Source: Serratia symbiotica
GTDB lineage: Bacteria; Pseudomonadota; Gammaproteobacteria; Enterobacterales; Enterobacteriaceae
Assembly: GCF_000821185.2 (NCBI RefSeq)
Contig: NZ_CP050855.1
Location: 1,922,001-1,986,000, forward strand
Direction: 5' to 3'
DNA length: 64,000 nucleotides
In this document: piece after piece, positions 40,941-49,663 of the stretch
How positions within the stretch are numbered: the first letter of the stretch is position 1
Layout of the letters: each line of letters opens with the position of its first letter
Notes under the pieces: model-generated
The model's database searches: none
The model's input: the letters and a program-made list of their open reading frames with translations, nothing else
Told to the model about the DNA's origin: nothing
Translations under genes and position numbers: made by a program

Positions 40941-41483
40941 TTACTCCAGATCGATTTTAACGTGGGGTTCGGGGGTACCATCAGGTATGGAAAACAGCAC
41001 GTCTACCCCTTCAAGGGTCTCAGTACTGATTTCAGAAAACTCTTCAGGCCCCTGATAATATTCAATGTCCAATTCCATCAACAACTGGGCTGTATGCCCT
41101 TCGCCGCCAGCATCGACATCAATGGTGGATCGCACCTGCTGAAACTGCTGAATCTTGCGAGTCAGTTCATAGCTGTTGATTACCGCGCGCTCTATCTGCT
41201 CGCGCAATTCTTCCAGCGCCTCTTCTGCCTTCTCTGCCCCATTGTCTTCCGCCTCATCGTCCAACTCCTGGAGGCGGCCTGTGAGGCGAACCGTGGTCAC
41301 AGTGTTGAACTGGGGAACATTACGGCCCAGTGAACTCTTAACGTCGATCGGCGTTTGCACCAGGATAACCGGGTACATGTCAGCGGTTGTCGGCCAGTCG
41401 CGCGGCGAAAAAACCCGATCGCCTGCATCGGTTTTATTCTTCAGCGCTTCAATGACCAGTAGCCTTATCCCTCTGGGGTTCAT
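40941..41483 (-). CDS. Mu gp37-like tail terminator / minor tail protein
   Basis: The 180 residues (MNPRGIRLLVIEALKNKTDAG...) have a fold-like pattern of tail terminators (YPVILVQTPIDVKSS, TTVRLTGRLQEL) and an acidic helix DDEAEDNGAEKAEEALEELREQ. Position between the head-tail joining gene and DUF2635 supports a tail-completion role. It overlaps the next upstream gene by four bases. Confidence 0.7.
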   Translation of the reverse strand: MNPRGIRLLVIEALKNKTDAGDRVFSPRDWPTTADMYPVILVQTPIDVKSSLGRNVPQFNTVTTVRLTGRLQELDDEAEDNGAEKAEEALEELREQIERAVINSYELTRKIQQFQQVRSTIDVDAGGEGHTAQLLMELDIEYYQGPEEFSEISTETLEGVDVLFSIPDGTPEPHVKIDLE

Positions 41484-41824
41484 GATTTCACCTTATTGAG
41501 AATAAGCTTCGTTCCACCATGGCTATCCGGCTGAACGTCTGAAACGGCAAACAGCGTATTAACCGGTACCCCACCGACGATACCGACGAACACCCGATCC
41601 CCCTGTTTCGGCAGTGCCTTAAACTGGCTATCACGAACACCCAACACCGGTTTGGTGGTGTTGATAGTGCTGCCATCGTCCAGCGGCTCGACCTCTTGCG
41701 TATAAGCACGATCAAAAATGCCGCTGACGGTGTACGGCGCACCGCTGGCAGGCCGGTAGTCAACCGGGTCACCAAAAACGCCATGTAACGGTGCAAGCAA
41801 ATGCTGATCCCAGTTGATACCCAT
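41480..41824 (-). CDS. Head-tail joining protein (lambda FII-like)
   Basis: The 114 residues (MGINWDQHLLAPLHGVFGDP...) include VDYRPASGAPYTVSGIFDRAY and the C-terminal SDVQPDSHGGTKLILNKV. The pattern fits the FII attachment family that caps the head before tail joining. It lies exactly at the border between the lambda-like head genes and the Mu-like tail genes. Confidence 0.8.
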   Translation of the reverse strand: MGINWDQHLLAPLHGVFGDPVDYRPASGAPYTVSGIFDRAYTQEVEPLDDGSTINTTKPVLGVRDSQFKALPKQGDRVFVGIVGGVPVNTLFAVSDVQPDSHGGTKLILNKVKS

Positions 41825-42172
41825 TTACTCCCCCGATTGCACAGTTACGGCCGGCGCACTGCGAAGCAACGCCAGCTTGCGGAGTTGTTCAACATCAGCA
41901 ACCACACCCAGACCTATCAACCGCTGCGCATCCGCTACCGGCAACGTAAACACCCGGTTTTCTGGATAGTCACATCCATCGTGCCGCACGGTGTTGCCTT
42001 TGGTGACAACCACTGGAACCATGCCGTCCGGCAGCTTTTCACCGTCCTCATCGTCATCCGAATTATCGTAAGCCTGATCATCAACCTTCAACGTTTCCGG
42101 GCTTTCCTGGTCACCCACCTGTAACTCGGGCGGCAAGCCGCCCAGTTCTTCTTTTTGCGGTTTCTTGGCCAT
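41825..42172 (-). CDS. FI-like DNA packaging/head protein, putative
   Basis: The 115 residues from ATG 42172 (MAKKPQKEELGGLPPELQVG) have a very acidic middle (DNSDDDEDGEKLPDG) and a small C-terminal domain (FTLPVADAQRLIGLGVV). In lambda FI lies between E and FII and is also acidic; this gene has the same position. The sequence similarity by eye is weak, so function is inferred from position. Confidence 0.62.
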   Translation of the reverse strand: MAKKPQKEELGGLPPELQVGDQESPETLKVDDQAYDNSDDDEDGEKLPDGMVPVVVTKGNTVRHDGCDYPENRVFTLPVADAQRLIGLGVVADVEQLRKLALLRSAPAVTVQSGE

Positions 42173-42173
42173 A

Positions 42174-43223
42174 TCACACCACCGTTGCACAAAGTGAAGC
42201 ATTAACCCGGCTTGGAATGACCAAGGGCGCTGATTGCATCATAAGCAAACGTTGTGCCGGATCTTCTTTCACCCAGGTTTTAGGCGCAAATGCCAAAGGA
42301 CCATAGTTGAACGCTGGATCCAAAATAACGCCGAAGGCACGCGTTCCCATTAGATCGGCGCAACTCATGACTACCGCGCCATCGGCGATCAGAGGCTCTT
42401 CAATGCCTGTAACGGGATCAATAGCCCAGTCGTTGTACAGCCACAAATCAAAGTTGCCCCAACGGCCTTTATAAACCGCTCCCTTCTTAATTTGAGCACC
42501 AATGTTAATCTGGTTGCCAAAAGGGCTTAATGCCGGAAAGGTGATGGCATTGTCCTTGATCGTGGTATCAAGACGAAATGCACGCCATGACTTGTTGGTG
42601 AACACCAAATCTGTAGGCACTGCCCCAGAGTTTTTAAGGAATGTCGTCTGCCAGGCTTCAATATCATCAGACGGTTGAGTGTTGGTAGCACCAGAGGCAA
42701 TGCTAAGAGGCCATCGGTCTGAACCACTCAGCGTAATGGTTAAATCTGCTGAACGTCCAAAATCAACCACCTTGGTTTCATAGCCCTCACCTGCAACAGT
42801 GACCTTACCTTTAGTCAGAGCACTCGCCGCCATCCATTCCAGGCGGCGATTGATCATGTCGATTTGGTCAGCCATCTCAAACTGGAGGTTCAACATTTCG
42901 CGCTCTGCGGCGGTAAATTCTCCCCCGATACGTTCACCAATCTGGCGGCTGATAGGCTTACGCAGATCGGGGGCGCGTTTGTCTTTGATGTAAGCGGGCT
43001 TGAAGACATTAGTCTGGTATTTACGCTGTTCAACCAGTTTCCCCTCCACCAACGGGGAAACAAACGGGGCCATACGACGCAGACCAACATCCACGTCAAT
43101 GGCCACTTCTTGCGTCTCATAGGTCACCACATTCGGAAAGAAGCGATCCAAAAGCCAGTTTTGGCAGGTTTTAAGATTAGGGACGACCTGCACCAGCACG
43201 CTGGTATCAAAAATGTTTTCCAT
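42174..43223 (-). CDS. Major capsid protein (lambda gpE-like)
   Basis: The 349 residues from ATG 43223 (MENIFDTSVLVQVVPNLKTCQNWL) have the gpE family pattern: FFPNVVTYETQEVAIDVD, MAPFVSPLVEGK, and C-terminal PAFNYGPLAFAPKTWVKEDP. AAGAGA lies before this ATG; an upstream in-frame extension is not conserved. It follows the decoration gene, as in lambda. Confidence 0.95.
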   Translation of the reverse strand: MENIFDTSVLVQVVPNLKTCQNWLLDRFFPNVVTYETQEVAIDVDVGLRRMAPFVSPLVEGKLVEQRKYQTNVFKPAYIKDKRAPDLRKPISRQIGERIGGEFTAAEREMLNLQFEMADQIDMINRRLEWMAASALTKGKVTVAGEGYETKVVDFGRSADLTITLSGSDRWPLSIASGATNTQPSDDIEAWQTTFLKNSGAVPTDLVFTNKSWRAFRLDTTIKDNAITFPALSPFGNQINIGAQIKKGAVYKGRWGNFDLWLYNDWAIDPVTGIEEPLIADGAVVMSCADLMGTRAFGVILDPAFNYGPLAFAPKTWVKEDPAQRLLMMQSAPLVIPSRVNASLCATVV

Positions 43224-43323
43224 ATTCAGTCTCTTTATGATGCCGGTGCGACCACCGGCCATACTTTAGATGTGTGCAACCCTGCCAAAGAACTGGCATC
43301 GGTTACGTTTCAAAAGGGTTAGA

Positions 43324-43725
43324 TCAGGATACCGGCGACTGGATGCTATCGCGCAGGAAGATGGCCAGCGGGCGGAATTGCGCCTTAAGTTCAGCGATAG
43401 TCCAGGTCTTATCGAAGATCAGACGGTGCTGATTAAACTCGCCCATCAGATACACACCGCCAGTTTGTGCTGTGGTCGTGGTGTCTACGTTATCGACCAA
43501 AATGGCGGACGGCTTTTCACTGCCGTCAGTCGCGTCTTTTTTGCTCGGGATATACGCGCCGGTCGCGGTGATCATGCCGAGTACCGTCCCTCGTTTAAGC
43601 GCCCCTGAAACACCGATCGTGACAGAGTCAGTGACCAGTTGTAACGGGCCAGAAACCAGCTGATCGGGAACGAACAGCGAACTTTTCATGCCAGGTGCAA
43701 ATTGATTTTGTCCAAACTGGTCCAT
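43324..43725 (-). CDS. Head decoration protein (lambda gpD-like)
   Basis: The 133 residues include LVTDSVTIGVSGALKRGTVLGMITATGAY and TTTTAQTGGVYLMGEFN (shortened here from longer motifs), the pattern of gpD trimers that stabilise expanded heads. It overlaps the scaffold gene by one base and is followed by the capsid gene. Confidence 0.9.
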   Translation of the reverse strand: MDQFGQNQFAPGMKSSLFVPDQLVSGPLQLVTDSVTIGVSGALKRGTVLGMITATGAYIPSKKDATDGSEKPSAILVDNVDTTTTAQTGGVYLMGEFNQHRLIFDKTWTIAELKAQFRPLAIFLRDSIQSPVS

Positions 43726-44186
43726 TACTTATTACCTCGTGCAGAGTCATAGAGGCCGGTCATCTTACTTACCAGCGCATTTTTCCCCGTGGCGGGCTTG
43801 CTGCCATCCGGGCCAAGGCGTACCTGTTCAGATTGCATACGCGAATCCAGCGAAACACGCGCTGTTTTCGCCGGAGCAACAGCCCCCATCGTTGCCAGCG
43901 TGCCAATGGCTTCACTCGCGCTCATGCGGGTATTAAACGCCAGATGCGCCGCCATATCCGGGCGGCCAGCGGCATGCTTACTACCAAAGATGGCGGCACA
44001 GCGTTTACGCTCAGCACGGCGACCTTTTTTCACATCGCGGTTTTCGTCTTCTTCCGCGTCGGCATCATCATCGTCTTCTTCCGCCCGACGAGATTTCGCC
44101 TTTTTACCTTTTTCTTTGTCGTCCTCCTCATCTTCGGAGGATTTTTTCTTAAGACCCATCAGGTGGGCAAACTTTGAGTAAGACAT
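43725..44186 (-). CDS. Putative capsid scaffold protein
   Basis: The 153 residues have a highly charged N-terminal region with runs of Glu/Asp and Lys/Arg (residues 13-60) and a less charged C-terminus. In lambda the scaffold Nu3 is made from the 3' part of the protease gene; here the charged protein is a separate ORF starting three bases after the S49 protease stop. Role inferred from position and composition. Confidence 0.68.
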   Translation of the reverse strand: MSYSKFAHLMGLKKKSSEDEEDDKEKGKKAKSRRAEEDDDDADAEEDENRDVKKGRRAERKRCAAIFGSKHAAGRPDMAAHLAFNTRMSASEAIGTLATMGAVAPAKTARVSLDSRMQSEQVRLGPDGSKPATGKNALVSKMTGLYDSARGNK

Positions 44187-44189
44187 ACG

Positions 44190-45050
44190 TTAAGCTCCTG
44201 CTTCATTCAATAATTTTCGGAACGCGGCATCAGGGGTCATGACATCATCTGCCAGTCCCAACCTGACGCCATCAGCCGCCAGAAAACAGGCAGCCTGGGT
44301 ATTGCGGATAGTTTCTTCAGTGATGCCCCGATTGCGGGCTACCGTGCTGACAAAAAGTCTACCCATCGTATCCACATCATCCTGTATCGCAGCGCGAGCC
44401 TGATCAGTCAGTTTGACGTAAGGATTGCTTTCAGCTTTGCGGTCACCGTAAGTGATGATGGTGACCGCCAGCCCATCATCTTTGATCCGCTGTGACCAGT
44501 CACAGTGAATAACGATGACACCTATCGATCCCACCCCCCCTGTGCGCGGAACGTGGATGCAATCTGCGGCGCTGGCAATAGCGTAGGCTGCGGAATAGGC
44601 ATTTTCTGACAGGATCGCGTGTATCGGTTTAGAGCCGCGAGCGTGATAAATCTCATCAACAAGGTCAAAACACCCTGCAACCTCTCCCCCTGGGGAGTCG
44701 ATATCCAGACAGATGCCGCTCACCGCCGGATCGTTCAACGCAGTCAGGAATGATTGGCGGATGCCGTCATACCCGGTCATGCCGCTGTAGGGGCGCAGTG
44801 AACCTAGCTTTTGAACTAATGTTCCCTGAACAGGAATAATGGCGACGCTATCTACCACGTCATAACCGTTATCTTGTTTTTTAGCTTTACGGATAAAACT
44901 ATCATCGTCCCCTAACCAGTCAGAGGCCAAGGTGTTGATACGAGTGATCCCGAAACGGTCCATCATTGCGGCCATAACGACTTCGGCCTTTTGCGGGTGC
45001 AGCGCCAGCGGCGTGTTAAATAGCCGCTGCGCCAGATGCGGTAAATTCAC
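44190..45050 (-). CDS. Prohead protease, S49 family (lambda gpC-like)
   Basis: Serine protease that matures the procapsid. The 286 residues include SPGGEVAGCFDLVDEIYHA, the nucleophile region SENAYSAAYAIASAAD, and DRKAESNPYVKL carrying the Lys general base. It lacks the scaffold part fused in lambda C. It overlaps the portal gene by four bases. Confidence 0.9.
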   Translation of the reverse strand: MNLPHLAQRLFNTPLALHPQKAEVVMAAMMDRFGITRINTLASDWLGDDDSFIRKAKKQDNGYDVVDSVAIIPVQGTLVQKLGSLRPYSGMTGYDGIRQSFLTALNDPAVSGICLDIDSPGGEVAGCFDLVDEIYHARGSKPIHAILSENAYSAAYAIASAADCIHVPRTGGVGSIGVIVIHCDWSQRIKDDGLAVTIITYGDRKAESNPYVKLTDQARAAIQDDVDTMGRLFVSTVARNRGITEETIRNTQAACFLAADGVRLGLADDVMTPDAAFRKLLNEAGA

Positions 45051-46693
45051 TCTGCCTCCGGATCTTTAATTGTTTCAGGTGCAAATACATCAGCTTGCGC
45101 CCAGCTAGGTGGCGTTAATCCGCGCTCTTCAAATGCCGCGATTTCTCTGGCACGCTGATCCAGCATTTCCTCCCAGTCTTCACCGGCGTTTTCTGCGGCT
45201 TCCATTTCAAGCGTTGAAAGTCCGGCATCCATACCGAGTATGGCCCCTTTCTTCTCTGCAACCGGATCTACCCAGCCTCGACCTGGCCCCATCCAGCGCG
45301 CACGACAATAAGCCGCCCTGGCATCCAGAAAGTGCGGAGCGCCGTTCGGCAGCGGTAAATCTTCCGTGTCGTGGATTTCTTCGATAAACGCAGACAAGAT
45401 AGGTTGTGCAAACCCGACAGAAAAATCATCACGCCGGCGGGTCAACGTTTTCCATGCTTCCAACATCGCCGAACGTGCAGAGCTGTAGTTAACATCAGAC
45501 CAGTCTTGTGTTACCTGCTGGGTAGAAAGCCCCGTTGCAGCGGCGATATTACGTAATGCTGCACTTTCGAATACTTCAAAATTGCTGTGCGGGCGTGCCG
45601 CATTGACGGCTTTGACATCCTCACCGGGATACAAGATTGGCATTCGTGCGCCGTTTTGCAGAGATATGCGACGATCTCTATGGAAATCAACACGACCATC
45701 TTGGTAAGCGCCAATACTGGTATCGTCGAAGGTTTCCCCCATCGCTGCTTCAACCATCTGCGGATCGTACGGCGAGGTAATGTAGGCACCGAAGACCGCA
45801 TTCAATATCGCCGCTTCCAACTCTGTCTGATCGTACTTGATGAGCATTTTCAGGCGCTGTACCACCGGCGTTAATATCCCGTTCCCACGATGCTGGGCAC
45901 CACGCTCATGGTCATAATCATGCACCACATGCGGTCGGCCCCAATCGGTTTCCCTCGGGATACGCTGCCAGGTCATCGTTTTGGCTCCGCTCCACCAGTC
46001 GCCGATATGCGCTTCTCGTATGTGATAGGCTACTGGCGCACCATCACCATCAATTTCGACACCGCCACGAATGTTCGGCATATCGAAGTTTTGTTGCGGG
46101 TTGCTCAGTCGATCTGGGTCAACAATTTGCACTGTCGTGGCGTAACGGCCTCGCCCACGTCCAAGCCGATCAGGCCGATATTGCAGAACTGCCAGCGCAT
46201 CACCATCAATCAGTTTGTGACGGAAGCCCAGCCTCAGCATTTGCGACACCGTTTGTTTTCGCTCAACGTCACAAAAACGGCCGGGGTCATCCTGCGCCCA
46301 TGACCGCCAGTGTGCCTCGATCACTTTGCCGTATTCATCCGCCCAAGTGGAGTCAAATGCACTGTTACCCGTCATCAACGCCAGCATGCGGTAATCAGGT
46401 TTCAGGATGGGGCGAAAGTTAGCGCCAATGGCGTTATCCAACACCCGGGTAATGCTGCCACTGGCCCACCCATCATTGCGGGCCAAATCCCTGACACGGG
46501 AGACAATTCGATCGCGGTAAATATTGATCTCATTGTCGGGCGACCATAGCGCCGGTTGCCAGTTTGCCAACTGGTCACTGAATGAGTCAGCGGCGTCGTA
46601 CGGCACCCGACTTCCGCCTACCAGCATGGACGCCTTTGAACGGGATGGCGGCAACGGTTGCCCGTTGGGGCCAAGTATCTTGACATCATTCAT
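45047..46693 (-). CDS. Portal protein (lambda gpB-like)
   Basis: The 548 residues form the dodecameric DNA gate of the head. Motifs of the lambda portal family include DGWASGSITRVLDNAIGANFRP, HKLIDGDALAVLQY and YDHERGAQHRGNGILTPV. It lies between gpW-like and protease genes with one-base and four-base overlaps. Confidence 0.93.
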   Translation of the reverse strand: MNDVKILGPNGQPLPPSRSKASMLVGGSRVPYDAADSFSDQLANWQPALWSPDNEINIYRDRIVSRVRDLARNDGWASGSITRVLDNAIGANFRPILKPDYRMLALMTGNSAFDSTWADEYGKVIEAHWRSWAQDDPGRFCDVERKQTVSQMLRLGFRHKLIDGDALAVLQYRPDRLGRGRGRYATTVQIVDPDRLSNPQQNFDMPNIRGGVEIDGDGAPVAYHIREAHIGDWWSGAKTMTWQRIPRETDWGRPHVVHDYDHERGAQHRGNGILTPVVQRLKMLIKYDQTELEAAILNAVFGAYITSPYDPQMVEAAMGETFDDTSIGAYQDGRVDFHRDRRISLQNGARMPILYPGEDVKAVNAARPHSNFEVFESAALRNIAAATGLSTQQVTQDWSDVNYSSARSAMLEAWKTLTRRRDDFSVGFAQPILSAFIEEIHDTEDLPLPNGAPHFLDARAAYCRARWMGPGRGWVDPVAEKKGAILGMDAGLSTLEMEAAENAGEDWEEMLDQRAREIAAFEERGLTPPSWAQADVFAPETIKDPEAE

Positions 46694-46956
46694 CAGAATC
46701 TGAACCTCATTGGACGGCGCGGCCTGATATTAATCCCTAACTGAGCCTGGAGAAGCTGGATCAGCGCCATCAGGTCAGCCATTGATGCCTGTTGAAAAGA
46801 AACTGACCGGGTGCCGTCTCCTTGGGTATATGAGAACGACACACCGCGTGATCCCGAGGCCAGATCGATATACGCCTGCTGCGCCTTAGTCAGCGCATCC
46901 TGCAATTGTTCACGCGTCATCGCTCCGGCCAGCAGGCTGGTATTGCGGTTAAACAT
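46693..46956 (-). CDS. gpW-like head completion protein
   Basis: The 87 residues contain MTREQLQDALTKAQQAYIDLASG and GVSFSYTQGDGTRSVSF, matching the gpW family that seals the portal after packaging. It lies between the large terminase and portal genes as in lambda (W between A and B). Confidence 0.87.
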   Translation of the reverse strand: MFNRNTSLLAGAMTREQLQDALTKAQQAYIDLASGSRGVSFSYTQGDGTRSVSFQQASMADLMALIQLLQAQLGINIRPRRPMRFRF

Positions 46957-46964
46957 AGAAGTCC

Positions 46965-48953
46965 TTACGATGGCAAAAGTTGTGACAGGCGCTTGCGTTT
47001 AGGCTTCTCTGCGGGTTCCTCGGTAACACCACCGGGTAAACGCAGATTAGGCTTTTCTACCGACTCAACCGGAGCAGGTAACAGGCGATCCGGGTTAAGT
47101 ACAATGCTGTCAGCCAGAGAATTAAGCTTCAGCCCCATGTAAAACAGTCCGCACAGCGCCGCGTAGCTATACACCCGACAATCCAGCGCTTCGTTAGCGC
47201 GTCCGGGCAGTTGTTCCCACACGCGGTAACGCTGGCCACCAGACACTTTTAGCACTGAACGCTCGGCTAATAGCTGGCTGAAATAGTTCAGATCACGGGA
47301 ATCAGGAAAGTGCATATAGCTGGCTGATGGCTCACCTGGCAACTCGGGTGGATCGATATGCAACCGGCCACGGATAGTGTCTTTTGCCGCATTGACGCCA
47401 ATGATGATCGGTTTGAAACTGGATTTACTACGATTGGTTGGTTTCTTTGTCGGCCATACCGGAGAGCGTTTGCCACCTCGTGCCGATTCACCTTTAATAG
47501 CCCAGATACGGCGGCCAAGACGTTCTTTAGCAAACTCGTACACTTTCTGCGTGTGGTGGCCACCGGAGTCCATGCAAGCCGCCATGATGGTAAAACCTCG
47601 TCCATCAGCACGCCGCCAGATTTGCTTCAGATAGATATCTAGTCTCTTCCACGGTTCATCTGTTTCCAGATCGCCCTCAATGACATCGAACGCTATCGAC
47701 CAGCTTTCTTCATTACGCCCCCAGCCAGTGACTTCAATTTCAAAGCGCCCATCCTGGGTATCAATACCGGCTGTCAGCACGGCCACGCCATCAGGCACTT
47801 CGGCAGACCAGACCTCACAACGTTCTAGCAAACGTTTTTCGCTTAGTGCTTTTTCACCCCGATCTTCGTAGGGTTCGCCCAGCACAAGGTTAATAAACGT
47901 CTGACGCATGAGTGGATCATTTTTAACCCGCAGCCATTCGGCAACCAGGTATTTCCATGCGGCATTGGGGAACAGGCTGTACCCCGCCCAGATGTGGAAG
48001 CCAGCATGACCCTTAAACGGTTTGCTTGCCCGCCATTCACCCCGCTTTACCATTGAGGATTTTTCGTTATGGTGGATCACGCAACCATTGTGGCGGCAAA
48101 CGTAATAAGCCGTTTCAGGTATGCCCTCACCCTGCTCATCCTTGTCCCATTTGATGCCGTAAGGGGTATCCGGGCCTCCCCATTCCAATACCTGATATTC
48201 ACCGCAATGCGGGCATGGCACGTAATAGCGACGCTGATCGCTCTCCTCATATGCCTTTTCGATACGGCTGGTCCCCTTCACCGTTGGCGTTGATCCCAAC
48301 GCTATCTTGCGGTTCCAGAATGTCTCTGAGCGTTTGATACCCAGTGCAATCTGATCGCCCTCCACACCGGCACCGCCAGCAGGGTAGCCATCCACCTCAT
48401 CAAACAGAATGATGCGGCAGGTGATACGGCGGAATCCCCCTGGGCTATTTGCCCCCACCAGCGTCAGGTTGGCACCGTTGGCAAACGTCTTCTTGAGGAT
48501 AGTTTGATTACTGTCCTTGGCCTTAGGGTCACCGCAGATCTCCGCCAACACGGGAGTATCACGCAGCATCGGCGCGATCTCGGTCTTACTGTAATCCTCG
48601 GCATCCTCGACACGCGGCTGAACGATCAGGATCGGCGACGGGTCATGCGCCAGATAATAGCCAACGACATGGTCAAGGATTTTGGTATACCCGACACGTG
48701 CCGACTTCATTACCGAAACCTGTGTAACAGAAGGATCGGTAATGGCATCCATGATGCCATCCTGATAGGCGAAGGAACGAAAGCGGCCGGTTTGGGCGCT
48801 GGTCTCTTTCGACAATACTGCGTATTTGTTAGCCCATTCGCTCAGTGATAGCGGCTCAGGTGGCCGAACATCAGCGCGTCGCTGGCGCAGATCACGGGTA
48901 AAATTACGCCAGGCTGTGTTGTCAGACCTCTCTCCTAGGGTTATCTGCATCAA
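46965..48953 (-). CDS. Large terminase subunit (lambda gpA-like)
   Basis: Packaging ATPase and cos-cleaving nuclease, 662 residues. Segments include WANKYAVLSKETSAQTGRF, the Walker-A-like SVMKSARVGYTKI, the Walker-B-like IILFDEVDGYP, the zinc-type CPHCGEYQVLEW and the nuclease GIDTQDGRFEIEV. It overlaps the small terminase gene by 32 bases. The gpA type implies cos packaging. Confidence 0.95.
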   Translation of the reverse strand: MMQITLGERSDNTAWRNFTRDLRQRRADVRPPEPLSLSEWANKYAVLSKETSAQTGRFRSFAYQDGIMDAITDPSVTQVSVMKSARVGYTKILDHVVGYYLAHDPSPILIVQPRVEDAEDYSKTEIAPMLRDTPVLAEICGDPKAKDSNQTILKKTFANGANLTLVGANSPGGFRRITCRIILFDEVDGYPAGGAGVEGDQIALGIKRSETFWNRKIALGSTPTVKGTSRIEKAYEESDQRRYYVPCPHCGEYQVLEWGGPDTPYGIKWDKDEQGEGIPETAYYVCRHNGCVIHHNEKSSMVKRGEWRASKPFKGHAGFHIWAGYSLFPNAAWKYLVAEWLRVKNDPLMRQTFINLVLGEPYEDRGEKALSEKRLLERCEVWSAEVPDGVAVLTAGIDTQDGRFEIEVTGWGRNEESWSIAFDVIEGDLETDEPWKRLDIYLKQIWRRADGRGFTIMAACMDSGGHHTQKVYEFAKERLGRRIWAIKGESARGGKRSPVWPTKKPTNRSKSSFKPIIIGVNAAKDTIRGRLHIDPPELPGEPSASYMHFPDSRDLNYFSQLLAERSVLKVSGGQRYRVWEQLPGRANEALDCRVYSYAALCGLFYMGLKLNSLADSIVLNPDRLLPAPVESVEKPNLRLPGGVTEEPAEKPKRKRLSQLLPS

Positions 48954-49521
48954 TGCTTAATTCCTCCAGCGCCTCATACACCACCTCTTGCAGTGCCTGG
49001 ACAAACTCCGCGTCGTTAGTGGTGGAAGCCAGCCCCCGCAACCGGGGGCCATGTTCAGGAGCAATCGCAATGAGACGGGTGCGCATGCGGGCGTATTCAT
49101 GACCTACCGCCTCGATCATGTCTTTATAGGGCAACACCTGCCCGGATTTAATGTCGTAATCAAGCTGGGTAAGCAACGCGAGGAAGTTTTCTTTCATCTG
49201 GCGGGCTTCATCGAGCGACATGGTGACGCCGTGCTCGGCGATCATCCGCTCGACGGTTTTCGTCGCAGACTCGGGCAGCGCCTTATCGTTTTTGTTACCT
49301 GACTTGTTACCCGAGGATCTGTTACCTGTTTTGTTACCCTGTCTGTTACCTGCCGCTTTTTTTTCCGGGCGGGTAACAGTTTTTCGGAAGCGCTCAATGT
49401 TGGCGTTAGACGCTTCAACATCGATTTCATCTCCGGCCAGAACCAGCCAACCACGGGCCTTCCAGCTCGTTACCGTCTTTCGGCTGACGCCGTGAAGTTT
49501 GGCAAAATCTGACTGGTTCAT
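48922..49521 (-). CDS. Small terminase subunit (Nu1-like)
   Basis: DNA-recognition subunit of the packaging motor. The 199 residues start with a winged helix (MNQSDFAKLHGVSRKTVTSW), then a linker with repeated Gly-Asn-Lys/Arg units (residues 56-78), then an oligomerisation helix and C-terminal TerL-binding part. The linker repeats are encoded by the TGTTACC/GGTAACA DNA repeats that also continue upstream of the gene. ATG 49521. Confidence 0.9.
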   Translation of the reverse strand: MNQSDFAKLHGVSRKTVTSWKARGWLVLAGDEIDVEASNANIERFRKTVTRPEKKAAGNRQGNKTGNRSSGNKSGNKNDKALPESATKTVERMIAEHGVTMSLDEARQMKENFLALLTQLDYDIKSGQVLPYKDMIEAVGHEYARMRTRLIAIAPEHGPRLRGLASTTNDAEFVQALQEVVYEALEELSIDADNPRREV

Positions 49522-49548
49522 CTGTTACCTCAGGTGTTACCTGTTACC
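49293..49548 (-). repeat. TGTTACC repeat array in and before the small terminase gene
   Basis: TGTTACC (GGTAACA on the coding strand) occurs at 49293, 49305, 49320, 49332, 49344, 49523, 49535 and 49542, with one inverted copy at 49372 and a near-copy CGTTACC at 49468. Spacing is mostly 12 bp. Five copies encode the Gly-Asn repeats of the linker; three lie outside the gene, so the DNA motif itself appears selected. Likely cosB-type sites for the small terminase. Confidence 0.6.
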
Positions 49549-49581
49549 CAAATTTCAAAAGTTGATAGCTAGTGAAATATC

Positions 49582-49598
49582 GGGGCGCGCAATGCCCC
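49582..49598. other. Candidate cos cleavage region
   Basis: GGGGCGCGCAATGCCCC is a GC-rich dyad 34 bp upstream of the TGTTACC triplet and 60 bp before the small terminase start. In lambda cosN lies just upstream of cosB and Nu1. Only the position and symmetry support this. Confidence 0.3.
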
Positions 49599-49663
49599 TG
49601 TAATATCAATCACTTAGGAAGGACCCATTTTTTCTGAGGGGGGTATTTCTGTATTGGATGTGG

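Noticed and set aside
49293..49548. CRISPR array
   Set aside because: Repeats of 7 bp with 5-8 bp spacers lie partly in coding sequence; no 25-40 bp repeats or cas genes.
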